The notes under the pieces: generated by a model
What the model was told of the DNA's origin: nothing
Seen by the model: the letters and a program-made list of their open reading frames with translations, nothing else
Database searches by the model: none
Source: Methanobacteriota archaeon
Lineage (GTDB): Archaea; Thermoplasmatota; Poseidoniia; Poseidoniales; Poseidoniaceae
DNA length: 43,549 nt
Assembly (NCBI GenBank): GCA_018650165.1
Contig: JABIGM010000039.1
Span: 1 to 43,549, forward strand
Reading direction: 5' to 3'
Position numbers and translations under genes: made by a program
Shown: positions 19,001-27,804 of the stretch, piece by piece
How the letters are laid out: each line of letters opens with the position of its first letter
Position numbering within the stretch: position 1 is the stretch's first letter

Positions 19001-20922
19001 CTGAAGTCACTCTAATGTTATGGACAGAGTGGGCGAATGATCTCAATGGCGATGGGTGGCCAAATGAAGATGAGTACATTCCTCGGTTAATGACCAATCC
19101 GTCAGACTTTAATCACAGTTTTGGCACATATACTTCGACAATAGATGATACAGCGGCATTCCCTGGTGAAAAGGTTGCAGGCTATGTGGTTGGAATTGAT
19201 CCGTCAGGACACAACTTACTCGGAGGTGGTTCTGAGATGGTTGATGACCACCTGTTTATGTATCAAATACTGAACGATGGTGTGCCGGTAATCGATAGTG
19301 ATGGATTCGAATGGATAGATGGACGCAAAGCATGGCTTCACCCTGGTCAGACATATGGACTAAATGTTTCATTCACAGAGTTAAATGGGATTTCAGATAT
19401 TCAACAAATCGAAATATCATTGGCAGACAATATCGCTAGTGACCAACTAACACTGAGATGGGATTCGAATACTCGGCAATGCATTAGTGATACAATACAT
19501 ATCATCATTTCAATGTGTAAATTAAACGATGAATTTGGTTCTACACCGGGCCCATTTGACCAAGATTTGGTTCTGTACATTGAGATAATCCCACAATGGA
19601 CTCTTCCCGATCTGGGTGAGACTCGTCGTGAACCAATCGTAACTATCTTTGACCGTGCAGGTAATGTTGATACTGCGAACTTCCCACAAAACCGTTGGCG
19701 CTTTTCTTCTGAAATGATGGTTACAAATGATGTTTCACTTTGGGTTGAAAATGGAGCAATTACAGAAGAAGGGGCCCGTGTCTCCCCTGGCTCTTCAATG
19801 GAATTATCAGGGGATTTGATATTTGTTAGGAGCTTGGAAACGCCACACTTTGATTGCGAAATAGAAGTTCGTCTAAACGGAATAAAGACACCTACTGTGG
19901 CAATAGATGGTACTTTCACTGCAGCGCTCAACGCTCCAATTAATTCAGGCCAACATGCAATGACTTGGAATATCGATTGCATGCCAGAACAAGGAGTAGA
20001 TCTCACTAGCCCAACAGAAGCAGTAAGATGGATACTTGTGGATGCTGTTGGGCCCCAGGTCATTGAATTCGCATCTCCGAGAGAATCAGCAATTCTCGAA
20101 GTACAAACTCATTTTGTTAGAGTTATAGTCTCTGAGAATTATGGTATTGATGCGGATTCAGTAGAACTAATTTGGTGGGTAACTGCAAAGGGTGGAAATG
20201 ATGCAATCGCCTCTGGCAATGCAGTAATGGTACTAGATGGAAATGTAAGTTCTGGATTGCGTTTGGAATTCATGGGTTCAATTGATTTATCCGGGATATC
20301 ATCTGAAATTCTCCAAGAACAATTAGTTCTAAAGATGAGATTTGAAGGGCGTGACGTCGCAGGAAATCAATTTGAGAAATCAGCTAATAGCGAGGCTTAT
20401 CCCGCAGGAGTTTGGGATTTAATACACCATACGCCTGATATCTTATTGGATACAAGTAGCATTGAATTATCTAAATCAAGCCTTGAAGTTAATGAACCAA
20501 CGATTGTACAAATTCATGTTAGAAATGATGGTGAAATAGGTGGGACTGCTGAACTAATTGTGGAAGTGGTTGATCTCAGTGGTGACCGTTATCAGTTAAC
20601 AAGAACTTCAATATTCATTGAATCTGAATCAGTTTCAACGGTAGTTGTAGATTGGAAGCCAGAAATGCCCGGAATTCAAAGAATTGAAGTTACATTGGTA
20701 GACCAAACTGAGAAATCAGAATTCATTGATGTCAAGCCAATTCAAGAACGGGCATTCATGCAGGACACCATCGGTTCAACTAACCCATGGATACTTGGTA
20801 TCACTCTGACAATGATTTGTGCAAGTTTACTTTTCATTCTTTCATGGATGCGTGTTGCAACACTAAAGCAAGGCGAATCCGAATGGGAATACGAGGCTGA
20901 CGAGGAAATTGACGACAATTGA
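16066..20922 (+). CDS. Giant cell-surface protein with C-terminal membrane anchor
   Basis: This 1618-residue protein has an N-terminal signal peptide (AFVLALLFVLSGPLSQFF), a very long beta-rich ectodomain and one C-terminal transmembrane helix (about 1575-1596, WILGITLTMICASLLF) before a short acidic tail. An early region (about residues 110-280) with FDKGNNGWSS, WWTRGGAVTVTSP, LEYKTSNNAWSQI and WFFDDVIIPG looks like a jelly-roll/MAM-like binding domain. Near the end, EVNEPTIVQIHVRNDGEIGG to IEVTLVD is a CARDB-like Ig domain. A DLNGDGWPNEDE segment could bind calcium. No catalytic motif is visible, so adhesion or surface-coat function is inferred. The ATG at 16066 puts the signal peptide at the terminus; the longer TTG start at 16045 adds only SSSSEY-like residues. 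Confidence 0.85.
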   Translation: MASANRGAQAFVLALLFVLSGPLSQFFLTDSTPISLGETDFKSSNSGTTTEVVINGPGQNGMGPSLVLDPDHALQTISFSVASGDSIRATGFNWADWSSSGFTSTGLMEDSDGSLILGFQGVNWDFDKGNNGWSSSNSNFGQHNSGITCGMNGATGASWWTRGGAVTVTSPQVNLAGHQGLSLQAWLKQGNSQCGEEPDTNENFYLEYKTSNNAWSQIQYLAGATVGGSVTNVNYNLPSDAYHSSFQVRARQNSGSGTCCDYWFFDDVIIPGTSGANLSTRSFGWSSSANEQIDEGKYAPILLDAMVPQDAYLNWTVIDADTNIPIPGLVSRSGEWIDLSVVDWKTHKSLRLNLEFVSNHSGSSPRLYGISGGGKIYDNFNNNPESDGWNLVNASWDSSSLELIGSANAMVLTPEFDIDMPFSSYKFNSQLQGNVATYVSIDRGNWSQINASNLRTDTATPASVIQFKFEGMIETWSVENLQLQLYPSSSIVSPTLDIDNDGRPEWSVSGTGIGEWGNQDVFMDGNSSSVFEVGLAPTTWHSVLIPKNAKSFEVSADDVGTVGLGIQTMALWIGTQMITQNGGNGYVDGLRLSLNASEIELLNYETATLNPFKQVGGTDFIHGRIELISDAGTHRLAGLTITYDGNDTVSATAIDEVVMAMNRARLDSSKASSMPLIFTAQSACTLEVTLISSTSSGDVTMGALTWTNDSQTLTPSQLWRQVNTRVQVNEAAPNRLIFNLYSDDYTAMWFIPVTGGSMITIGDHDTLVFSDEGITLNSSQDIHDLLTSFRTAQSFDDQSHLRLETRIQLTNGVVSMPAIKTWANPAIDNDVQIESMSIYTDRGLISSATKYLKAEDNMTFNIDVGFENGDADEKPFPGEFNLSLYRNGELIANTTEYEGDYWVVKTKAPFTSGNVSYEAFITPLAGGGLGEPISVNRTFVIDPLAPVVTSASIRYFDHLQPSTNQQITINITDQPVLPTEVTLMLWTEWANDLNGDGWPNEDEYIPRLMTNPSDFNHSFGTYTSTIDDTAAFPGEKVAGYVVGIDPSGHNLLGGGSEMVDDHLFMYQILNDGVPVIDSDGFEWIDGRKAWLHPGQTYGLNVSFTELNGISDIQQIEISLADNIASDQLTLRWDSNTRQCISDTIHIIISMCKLNDEFGSTPGPFDQDLVLYIEIIPQWTLPDLGETRREPIVTIFDRAGNVDTANFPQNRWRFSSEMMVTNDVSLWVENGAITEEGARVSPGSSMELSGDLIFVRSLETPHFDCEIEVRLNGIKTPTVAIDGTFTAALNAPINSGQHAMTWNIDCMPEQGVDLTSPTEAVRWILVDAVGPQVIEFASPRESAILEVQTHFVRVIVSENYGIDADSVELIWWVTAKGGNDAIASGNAVMVLDGNVSSGLRLEFMGSIDLSGISSEILQEQLVLKMRFEGRDVAGNQFEKSANSEAYPAGVWDLIHHTPDILLDTSSIELSKSSLEVNEPTIVQIHVRNDGEIGGTAELIVEVVDLSGDRYQLTRTSIFIESESVSTVVVDWKPEMPGIQRIEVTLVDQTEKSEFIDVKPIQERAFMQDTIGSTNPWILGITLTMICASLLFILSWMRVATLKQGESEWEYEADEEIDDN

Positions 20923-20976
20923 TGTTACACAAAGCATAGAGACTAATTTTCTTTGGACAAAAATGGGGGGGGAGAT

Positions 20977-22662
20977 ATGGCATCAAAAATCGCGCTACTC
21001 CAAATTAACCCAATTGTGGGGGATATAAGTGGAAACGCCTCACTAATCAGTGATTTCGCTGAACAAGCCTCACAATCCGGAGCAAGTTTGGCAGTAACTA
21101 CCGAACTTGCAATTAGTGGTTACCCTCCAAGAGATCTGTTATTGCAATCTGACTTTGTGCAATCTTGTAACGACGTGGCAAATTCACTGAAATCAGTAAT
21201 TCCAATACTGGTTGGCACACCTGTCCCCTCTCACGGTGAGCGTTCACTTCCGGGAAACGGAGTTGTACGTGCTGGAGATTCCGTGCGAGAGATTACTCGG
21301 AAACAACTGTTACCAACATACGATGTTTTCGATGAAGCAAGGTATTTCGAGGCTGATGAAAGACCAGGAATAGCTCGGACAATCGCAGGCCTAGACATCG
21401 GAGTAACAATCTGTGAGGATGCTTGGCAGCATTGTGGTGCAACTCCTAACGATTATGATAGCGATCCTATTGCTCAAATCGTAGAATGGGGAAGGCAAGG
21501 CGTTGTACTTGATGCAACAGTCAATCTCTCTGCATCACCTTATCATGCCAATAAATCTGGTATCCGTCTAGCGGTTGCACGAAGTGCAGCCGCTTCCCTA
21601 AATCATCCATTTCTTCTTGCAAACCAAGTTGGTGGAAATGATGACCTCTTATTCGATGGGCGTTCAGTAGTCGCCTGGCCAGATGGTACAGCAGTGGTTG
21701 CTCCGGCTTGGGTCGAAGGCGTTCTTATCGCCGACCTTTCTAACCCGCAAAATTGTATTTGGCTGGGAGAAGGAGAGCTAACAGTACTAAATCCAACAGA
21801 TGAGATTAGTGATGGTGATGAGGGCCTGCTTGATGCAATTATCATCGGACTATCTGATTATTGCAGAAAGAGTGGAATTTCAAAGATAGTTTTAGGATTG
21901 TCAGGCGGTATTGATTCCGCATTAGCAGCATGCATCGCAAGTGCTGCAGTTGGCGCTGCGAATGTAACTGGAATTTCTATGCCGTCCAAGCATTCTAGCC
22001 AACACAGTATCGATGATGCGCGCTCAACCGCTGAAGCACTTGGAATTGAATTTTCATTGCAGCCAATAATGGATTTGCACAATGCTGCGGATACAGCCTT
22101 AGCTGAACTGTTGGCAAATGGCAACCCAGTGGCTGGTGAAAATCTGCAAGCCAGACTCCGTGGACTAGTTGTTATGGCACATGCAAATGCAAATGGAGCG
22201 ATGGCCATCGCTACAGGAAACAAATCTGAATTGGGTCAAGGGTATTGTACTCTGTACGGCGATATGGCAGGAGGATATGCGCCTCTTGGTGATCTCTACA
22301 AAATGGAAGTTTATGCTCTAGCACGGGAATTCAACAAGCGTATTGGCTTAGATGCAGTAAACGAATCCACTCTCACTAAACCACCTAGTGCTGAACTTGC
22401 TCCAGACCAAAAAGACGAGGACAGCCTCCCTCCATACCCCATCCTAGATGAGATACTGCGCCTTCATATCGAAGGGGGATTAGATGCAACAGAAATCACA
22501 TCACGAGGTCATGATGGAGAGGTTGTGCGTGATGTGTTGACTCGTTTGGCTAGAAATGAGCATAAGCGATGGCAAATGCCCCCTGCCCCTAGAGTTTCAA
22601 TGAGGGCTTTTGGCCAAGGATGGCGCCAACCATTAGCGGCACGACATGATTGGCGTCAATGA
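20977..22662 (+). CDS. nadE: Glutamine-dependent NAD+ synthetase
   Basis: The 561-residue enzyme converts deamido-NAD to NAD with glutamine as nitrogen donor. The N-terminal nitrilase-type glutaminase carries the Glu-Lys-Cys triad as Glu43 (TTELAISGYPP), Lys109 (RKQLLPTYDVFDE) and Cys146 (VTICEDAW). The C-terminal synthetase has the PP-loop SGGIDS (309-314) and ATGNKSELGQGYCTLYGDM. The length suits the shorter glutaminase-fused form. The ATG at 20977 follows a G-rich tract (eight G at 20965-20972, then AG) that can act as ribosome binding site; the upstream in-frame TTG at 20953 is rejected. It starts 54 bases after the surface-protein gene and overlaps the convergent downstream gene by seven bases. 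Confidence 0.96.
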   Translation: MASKIALLQINPIVGDISGNASLISDFAEQASQSGASLAVTTELAISGYPPRDLLLQSDFVQSCNDVANSLKSVIPILVGTPVPSHGERSLPGNGVVRAGDSVREITRKQLLPTYDVFDEARYFEADERPGIARTIAGLDIGVTICEDAWQHCGATPNDYDSDPIAQIVEWGRQGVVLDATVNLSASPYHANKSGIRLAVARSAAASLNHPFLLANQVGGNDDLLFDGRSVVAWPDGTAVVAPAWVEGVLIADLSNPQNCIWLGEGELTVLNPTDEISDGDEGLLDAIIIGLSDYCRKSGISKIVLGLSGGIDSALAACIASAAVGAANVTGISMPSKHSSQHSIDDARSTAEALGIEFSLQPIMDLHNAADTALAELLANGNPVAGENLQARLRGLVVMAHANANGAMAIATGNKSELGQGYCTLYGDMAGGYAPLGDLYKMEVYALAREFNKRIGLDAVNESTLTKPPSAELAPDQKDEDSLPPYPILDEILRLHIEGGLDATEITSRGHDGEVVRDVLTRLARNEHKRWQMPPAPRVSMRAFGQGWRQPLAARHDWRQ

Positions 22663-24332
22663 ATGACAATCCATTCATCACTCAACTCACCATGTGCCCA
22701 GCCATGTAATTCAAGCCCGTATGTTGCTGAATCTGCAATATAGTATACCATTTCTTCACCAATCCATAAGTCGCCATGAACTCCAGCAGCAAGGTTGCCA
22801 TCGTCATGGTCCCACAATAGAATCAACCCCTCATCACCTACTAGGTGTAATTGCCCACCATCGTTAGGGTCAGTGATTAGAGTCACCAAATTATCACCTA
22901 TAATTGCAAGATGAGATGGACTTGCGGACCCCATTCCAGAGATGTGATCAGAGTGCAGCCATGCGCTTTCACCATCACTCAGGCATAATTCATAACCGAT
23001 TGATGGTACTCCACAATCGAACCATAATTTCCCCTCAAATACGATGGCACCTGTGCTAGCTCCCACCTCTTGTAGGGTTGAGTTTGGTTGAACTAGAGTA
23101 GAAGAAGTCGTATTGAAAGCAAATAACCCACCCGAATCAAAGAGTATGTTTCCTCCAATCGCAGTAGGGGAAATTGATTGGGCAGGGAGTCCTTGAAGGG
23201 TCGAAGTAACTCTTTCCAGAATTAGTCCATCAGAACGATGCAACTGTGCACCGTAAGTATCACTTGTTGCAATGAACCAATAATATCCCTCATAGAATAC
23301 TGCAGATGATTGAATTTCGCCAGCCATAATCGTACCCCCAATTGAGATTCCACTTGGAGTATTGTAGAGCAAGATTCCATTAGCAGTAGTTGTATTTGTG
23401 AAATCTCCACCGAGTATAATTTCAGATTCACCAAGAATTAGTATTCCATTGGCGTGTGTTAGAACCAGTTCGTCTCCGACCTTGACTAGTGAATCAGTAC
23501 CAGAAATATCACTGCTCATGTTGGTTTCTTGCCATGTCGAAACCCCATCAGTCGACCAAAGTTCAACTCCAGATGCATCTTTTGCATCAAACCAAATCCG
23601 TCCATCATGCTCGATAAAACCTAAGTTTTCACCGGGTGAGAAATTAACATTTGGAGAAAGGAGACTCACTTGACCATCACGTATTGTGAATAAGTGGCAT
23701 TTGTCACTTTGAACAGCAGCGAATACAAACATCTCGCCGGAGGCCAATCCCCCTTGACACGGAGTAGAGAACGAATCTCCTGAATTTGGTTGTATGTCAG
23801 TTAATCTCCCGCTTGTCAGATTTTGAAAGCAAATTTTGACACTTGAGTCGACTGTTTTTGAAGTCGAGTTATTTCCCATTTCAATTATTATGGCATCAGG
23901 GCATGAACCATATGAGCCAGTATAAGATTCGATAAATGCTGATTTGCCTACAATTCCATCAAGACCATTCGAACCGTTTACTCCATCGGTTCCATTGTAC
24001 CCTTGATATCCTCTATTTCCCATAGGGCCAGACCCACCTTGGGTACCGTGGCACAGGTTACGTATTTCTGAAACTTCATTGTCATCAAGAATATTATCTC
24101 GGTTCTCATCTGTTCCAATTTGTATGCTAAATCCTCCTTCCTCGCAACCATTAGTTCCATACAGTGGCCCGATTCGCGACAACGAAGAGTCTCCATTTTC
24201 ACCTGAACTTAAGTCGCCGATATCCATCGTATTGTATAGTGCAAGACTACTCATAATTAGGGTGGAAATAATTGAAAGAATTCCTATTATTTTTACAAAT
24301 CGCTTTTTCTTTGAGGGGTGTTTGTCCTTCAT
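22656..24332 (-). CDS. Membrane-anchored protein with collagen-like triplets and propeller-like repeats
   Basis: The 558-residue product begins with a lysine-rich stretch and one transmembrane helix (about 13-34) that probably anchors it with the rest outside. Residues 61-95 (NGCEEGGFSIQIGTDEN, then LDDNEVSE and LCHG) match the short cysteine-paired, calcium-loop-like module known as DUF7151 in many surface proteins. Residues 96-128 are eleven uninterrupted Gly-X-Y triplets, i.e. collagen-like. From about 190 onward repeats such as GVELWSTDG, GAQLHRSDG and GYELCLSDG, each with a WF or WFD strand, suggest a beta-propeller. No enzyme motif is visible; ligand binding or adhesion is inferred. The ATG at 24332 is the only start that includes the membrane helix. 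Confidence 0.85.
   Translation of the reverse strand: MKDKHPSKKKRFVKIIGILSIISTLIMSSLALYNTMDIGDLSSGENGDSSLSRIGPLYGTNGCEEGGFSIQIGTDENRDNILDDNEVSEIRNLCHGTQGGSGPMGNRGYQGYNGTDGVNGSNGLDGIVGKSAFIESYTGSYGSCPDAIIIEMGNNSTSKTVDSSVKICFQNLTSGRLTDIQPNSGDSFSTPCQGGLASGEMFVFAAVQSDKCHLFTIRDGQVSLLSPNVNFSPGENLGFIEHDGRIWFDAKDASGVELWSTDGVSTWQETNMSSDISGTDSLVKVGDELVLTHANGILILGESEIILGGDFTNTTTANGILLYNTPSGISIGGTIMAGEIQSSAVFYEGYYWFIATSDTYGAQLHRSDGLILERVTSTLQGLPAQSISPTAIGGNILFDSGGLFAFNTTSSTLVQPNSTLQEVGASTGAIVFEGKLWFDCGVPSIGYELCLSDGESAWLHSDHISGMGSASPSHLAIIGDNLVTLITDPNDGGQLHLVGDEGLILLWDHDDGNLAAGVHGDLWIGEEMVYYIADSATYGLELHGWAHGELSDEWIVIH
23946..24047 (-). repeat. Collagen-like Gly-X-Y triplet run
   Basis: Residues 96-129 of the anchored protein read as eleven consecutive Gly-X-Y triplets plus a closing Gly (GTQ GGS GPM GNR, then GYQ GYN GTD, then GVN GSN GLD GIV). 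It is short for a stable triple helix by itself and has only one proline, so Asn- and charge-based stabilisation would be needed. Confidence 0.8.
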
Positions 24333-24409
24333 GAACCAACAGATATTTTCTCAGATTAGAGTGTATTCCCTACAAAGTGTTCATGGGTATGTGTCTCTAG
24401 CCTCTTCTC

Positions 24410-26143
24410 ATGGAGTTACCAACTAGGCTAGCCTCAATGCTTGCGGGCGGTGAAGGTTTAACTCGTCAAAAAGCAGCGCGCTTAGTTGTAGACCTTGCCG
24501 AAACAGCAGAAGCAGATAGCTTCATCGAAGTTAACCATAGTCACGTCTCTGGAGTTTCAGTAATTACAGGCGGGCATGGTCTTAGGCGTTTTCTTGCGGA
24601 TTTAGCAGGTGAAGGTTCTGTAGTAATTCCGACCACGCTAAATGCGGCAGGTTGCGATAAGAGAAGAATGGAAGAGATGGAGATAGACTATCCTGATTTT
24701 TTAGAACAACAATTTGAGATAATCATGGCTTACGAAAGTCTTGGAGTTGAGGCTTCGCTGTCCTGTACTCCATATGACCGGGGCGTTGAAGACGAAGTTG
24801 GCATCGCATCTTGGGCGGAATCCAATGCTGTTGCATTTTCAAATTCGTGGACTGATTTAGTCACAAATCGTGAATCAGGATTATCAGCACTGGCCACTGC
24901 TCTTACCGGATTTGCTCCACGCTGGGGATTACACCTTGAAGAAAATAGAATTCCAAATATTGTTGTTGATGTGGAGTGTGAATTAACTACACTCTCCGAT
25001 TGGTCAATTCTTGGAGACTGGATCGGTAAACAGGTCAGGCCAGGTTGGAACGTTCCATATGGTCCAATGCCCTTTGTTCGTGGCCTACCAAAATACCTCA
25101 GTTTCGCATCTAAGAAGGCGCTCACAGCAGCAGCAGCAAATTATGGATGTCCAATGCTTTGGGCGGAAGGTCATACATTGAATCCCTCACTTTCAGGTAA
25201 TGAAGAATCTCTTGTTTTCACGGAGGCTGAACTGAAATCTCGGTATGAAGAACTTGCACCAAAAGGGCAAGTTGATTTGGTAGTAATCGGTTGTCCACAG
25301 GCTAGTCTCGAAGAAATTCGCATCACTGCTTCAATGGTACGTGGACGCAGCGAAATGGGGTTATTAATTCCAAACAAGCGATTATGGGTCTTCACTTCTG
25401 GACATAATTTTGATTTGGCAGATGCAGATGGTTCTATCGGAATATTAGAGGAATCAGGGGCGGTAGTTTTGCGTGATACTTGCCCTGAAGTAACTCCGTA
25501 TAACCGTAATTTGTACAATCACCTGATGACTAATTCTCTCAAAGCAGAGCATTACCTGACTAGTGGATTAAACAAGATGCCTACTTCTGTTGGAACAATT
25601 GAAGATTGCGTGGCACATGCATTTGAACCGCAATTGAGTAGTGGAGAAGTGGCCCCATTAGCGCCAAAGGCTCAACCTCAACATGCATCATCTAAGACTC
25701 ATCAGAGCGGAGATTGTACAATTGCGGGCAAGGGTCTGAATTCACAGGATGATTGGGAAGTTGAGGGAAGAGCAATGGTGAGTGATGTCCCAATCACCTA
25801 TCTCGGATACGTAAATCGCGATACTGGTGTTGTGGAAGAGACTGGACATCCGCTTGATGGGCGGGCGATTGAAGATACGATTTTGATTTATCCAAAAGGC
25901 TCAGGTTCTACAGTTGCACCATATGTTTTGATGGGGCTAGTATATACTGGGAAAGGACCCAAAGCCATTGTAAATCGCGATGTATGTACGCTAACTCTAC
26001 CCGCTTGTAGCTTACTCAATGTCCCTTACAGTCATGGATTTACTGAAGACCCATGCTTAGCAGTAAACGATGGTGATTTGATTCGAGTTTCCAAATCTTC
26101 AGGAGTTGTCAGCCTTGAAGTTCTTGAGCGTGCGGGTGAGTAA
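24410..26143 (+). CDS. Aconitase X, fused large and small domains
   Basis: This 577-residue dehydratase fuses the aconitase-X large subunit (DUF521-type, residues 1 to about 400; MLAGGEGLTRQKAARLVV, LNAAGCDKRR, VIGCPQASLEEI) to the small swivelling subunit (DUF126-type, about 440-570; YPKGSGSTVAP near 495-504). In archaea AcnX enzymes act as phosphomevalonate dehydratase in the modified mevalonate pathway, usually as two separate subunits. Fused bacterial forms are cis-3-hydroxyproline dehydratases. The sequence alone does not decide between these. The ATG at 24410 gives the family's usual beginning. The next gene begins on the base after this gene's stop, so the two are co-transcribed. It is divergent from the collagen-like protein across 77 bases. 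Confidence 0.92.
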   Translation: MELPTRLASMLAGGEGLTRQKAARLVVDLAETAEADSFIEVNHSHVSGVSVITGGHGLRRFLADLAGEGSVVIPTTLNAAGCDKRRMEEMEIDYPDFLEQQFEIIMAYESLGVEASLSCTPYDRGVEDEVGIASWAESNAVAFSNSWTDLVTNRESGLSALATALTGFAPRWGLHLEENRIPNIVVDVECELTTLSDWSILGDWIGKQVRPGWNVPYGPMPFVRGLPKYLSFASKKALTAAAANYGCPMLWAEGHTLNPSLSGNEESLVFTEAELKSRYEELAPKGQVDLVVIGCPQASLEEIRITASMVRGRSEMGLLIPNKRLWVFTSGHNFDLADADGSIGILEESGAVVLRDTCPEVTPYNRNLYNHLMTNSLKAEHYLTSGLNKMPTSVGTIEDCVAHAFEPQLSSGEVAPLAPKAQPQHASSKTHQSGDCTIAGKGLNSQDDWEVEGRAMVSDVPITYLGYVNRDTGVVEETGHPLDGRAIEDTILIYPKGSGSTVAPYVLMGLVYTGKGPKAIVNRDVCTLTLPACSLLNVPYSHGFTEDPCLAVNDGDLIRVSKSSGVVSLEVLERAGE

Positions 26144-27043
26144 ATGCGAGTTCTGGTTACAGGCGGGGCTGGATTTCTTGGCTCACATCTAACCGATGCG
26201 TTACTTGGACGTGGTGACGAAGTCGTTGTGTTCGATGATTTATCGCGTGGTTCTGTTGAACAAATAGATAATCGGGCAAAATTCGAGCAAGGTGATGTTC
26301 GCTTAGAATCCGATTGGGAGCGTATCTGCTCAGATTTTGTTCCAGATGTTATTCACCACCTTGCAGCAGTCAATGGAACAAGAAGATTCCATAATGAGGC
26401 AGATTTGGTAGTTGATGTTAACATAAATGGAACTCGAAATGCATTGGCTATGGCGAAACGATTTGCGGCTAGATTGGTATTCTATTCCTCTCCCGAATCA
26501 TTTGGAGAACAGGAGTCGATGCCACTTTCGAATGATTCGAATAGTCTCTTCACTCCAGCGCACTTACATCAAAGACATTCTTATGGCTCTTCAAAACATA
26601 TTGGAGAATTGCTCTGTCAATTCGAAGTCAGAAATGGATTAGACGTACGAATTGCGCGCCCATTCAACGCTTACGGCCCACGACTACATGGTAATGCAGA
26701 TGGCCAAGTAGTGGCTATGATGATGCAAGCTAATCCAATTGTTGTTCACGGCAATGGACAACAAACACGTAGCCTTACTTGGGTTGGAGATATTATCGAT
26801 GGTTTGCTAATCTTAACAGATAAGGATGAACTGAATGGGCAAGCCTTCAATCTTGGTTCGACTGAAGAAGTTACTATGCTTGAGTTAGCACAACGAATCT
26901 CTAATTTACGCGGTGTTGAAATTGTATTTGGCGAACCAAATCTGGGTGATAGTAAAAGGAGATTACCAGATTTATCAATGAATGAATCAATTTCTTGGAA
27001 AGCGACTACAACCTTGCAAGAAGGACTTGCTCAATTACGGTGA
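26144..27043 (+). CDS. NAD-dependent sugar-nucleotide epimerase/dehydratase
   Basis: The 299-residue protein is an extended SDR close to UDP-glucose 4-epimerase and dTDP-glucose dehydratase relatives. It has the NAD site GGAGFLG (7-13), an acidic FDDLSRG after the second strand (NAD preference), HHLAAVNGTR, the catalytic YGSSK (Tyr147, Lys151), and RPFNAYGPR, a typical sugar-nucleotide loop. TWVGDIIDGL and NLGSTEEVTMLELA complete the family pattern. The likely role is making an activated sugar for surface glycans or glycolipids; the exact sugar is unknown. The ATG immediately follows the AcnX stop (TAA-ATG). The 3' end overlaps the convergent flavin-reductase-like gene by 13 bases. Confidence 0.9.
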   Translation: MRVLVTGGAGFLGSHLTDALLGRGDEVVVFDDLSRGSVEQIDNRAKFEQGDVRLESDWERICSDFVPDVIHHLAAVNGTRRFHNEADLVVDVNINGTRNALAMAKRFAARLVFYSSPESFGEQESMPLSNDSNSLFTPAHLHQRHSYGSSKHIGELLCQFEVRNGLDVRIARPFNAYGPRLHGNADGQVVAMMMQANPIVVHGNGQQTRSLTWVGDIIDGLLILTDKDELNGQAFNLGSTEEVTMLELAQRISNLRGVEIVFGEPNLGDSKRRLPDLSMNESISWKATTTLQEGLAQLR

Positions 27044-27804
27044 TGTGTCGCAATATATCCCCAATCTTCAGGACTTGGTGTCAACCGATCTAAACCATGC
27101 TGACATAGTAGGGAGAGGCCTTCCTCTGGCGGTAACTGCGAGGGGACTAGCATACTTTCAACCTTCAATACTAGAAGTCGGGCAACAGCACCGTTGGGTA
27201 AGGGATTATCTTCAAGCAATTTACAGCGCATCACGGCTACAGCTAATGGATGAATCGGACCATCACTTTCCAACAGACTCCATTCACTTTTTTCAGTAGC
27301 AGTTCCAGCAAGGTCTGCATCTTTGGCGGCCTCAATAGTGGCTGATAAGAATTGCAATTCACATTCACCATTTGCTTTCAGATTACGGTAGGTGTCTCTA
27401 ACCTTGCCATCTCTTGATTGTGATAATGCCATTACGACGAGTGGCGGAGAGTTAGATACAACACTAACGCTGGTGATAGGGGCAAGATTCTCTTTGTCAC
27501 CATCTCGTGTTGAAACCAGTGCTAAGGCCCTCGGTGAGATTGCAGCAGAAAGCCATTTACTTCTGCTGGGATGGTCTAATTCATCCATCTCAAGTTCTAA
27601 TTGTGGGGTTGTTGACTTCCGTTCAAACCAACGGTCTAGAGTTCCGTTCTCTAGTTCACCTAATGCATGTATGGTAAAATCTCTGTAGGTTTTCCATTCA
27701 GCAATAAGTGCGGCCTCATCTCCGCGTTCTTCCTTTCGTATTATCGACGCATCAGCATATTCAATACAGCGTCGAAGAAAATTCTCAGTTACAATTTTAC
27801 TCAT
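27031..27804 (-). CDS. Flavin-reductase-like split-barrel protein with N-terminal extension
   Basis: In this 257-residue protein the region from about residue 88 (SPRALALVST, then LAPITSVSVVSNSPPLVV, then RDTYRNLKANGE) matches the flavin-reductase-like FMN-binding split barrel, which reduces free or bound flavin with NAD(P)H or serves as an FMN oxidoreductase. The first 80 or so residues are charged, largely helical and not part of the usual domain. The ATG at 27804 (MSKIVTENF) overlaps the upstream acyltransferase stop by eight bases (ATGAGTAA) and is preferred to the in-frame 27825 start. It is the last gene of a three-gene minus-strand operon with a peroxiredoxin. The physiological substrate is unknown. 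Confidence 0.8.
   Translation of the reverse strand: MSKIVTENFLRRCIEYADASIIRKEERGDEAALIAEWKTYRDFTIHALGELENGTLDRWFERKSTTPQLELEMDELDHPSRSKWLSAAISPRALALVSTRDGDKENLAPITSVSVVSNSPPLVVMALSQSRDGKVRDTYRNLKANGECELQFLSATIEAAKDADLAGTATEKSEWSLLESDGPIHPLAVAVMRCKLLEDNPLPNGAVARLLVLKVESMLVPSQLPPEEGLSLLCQHGLDRLTPSPEDWGYIATHHRN

Noticed and set aside
19401..20063. 220-residue minus-strand open frame inside the giant surface protein gene
   Set aside because: It is antisense to a strongly supported long gene, has low-complexity Ser/Thr-rich residues and no promoter or ribosome binding site.
20961..20976. Run of eight G before nadE as a possible phase-variable tract
   Set aside because: It lies in the leader outside the reading frame and serves as a plausible ribosome binding site; a slip would change only spacing, and nothing else suggests phase variation.
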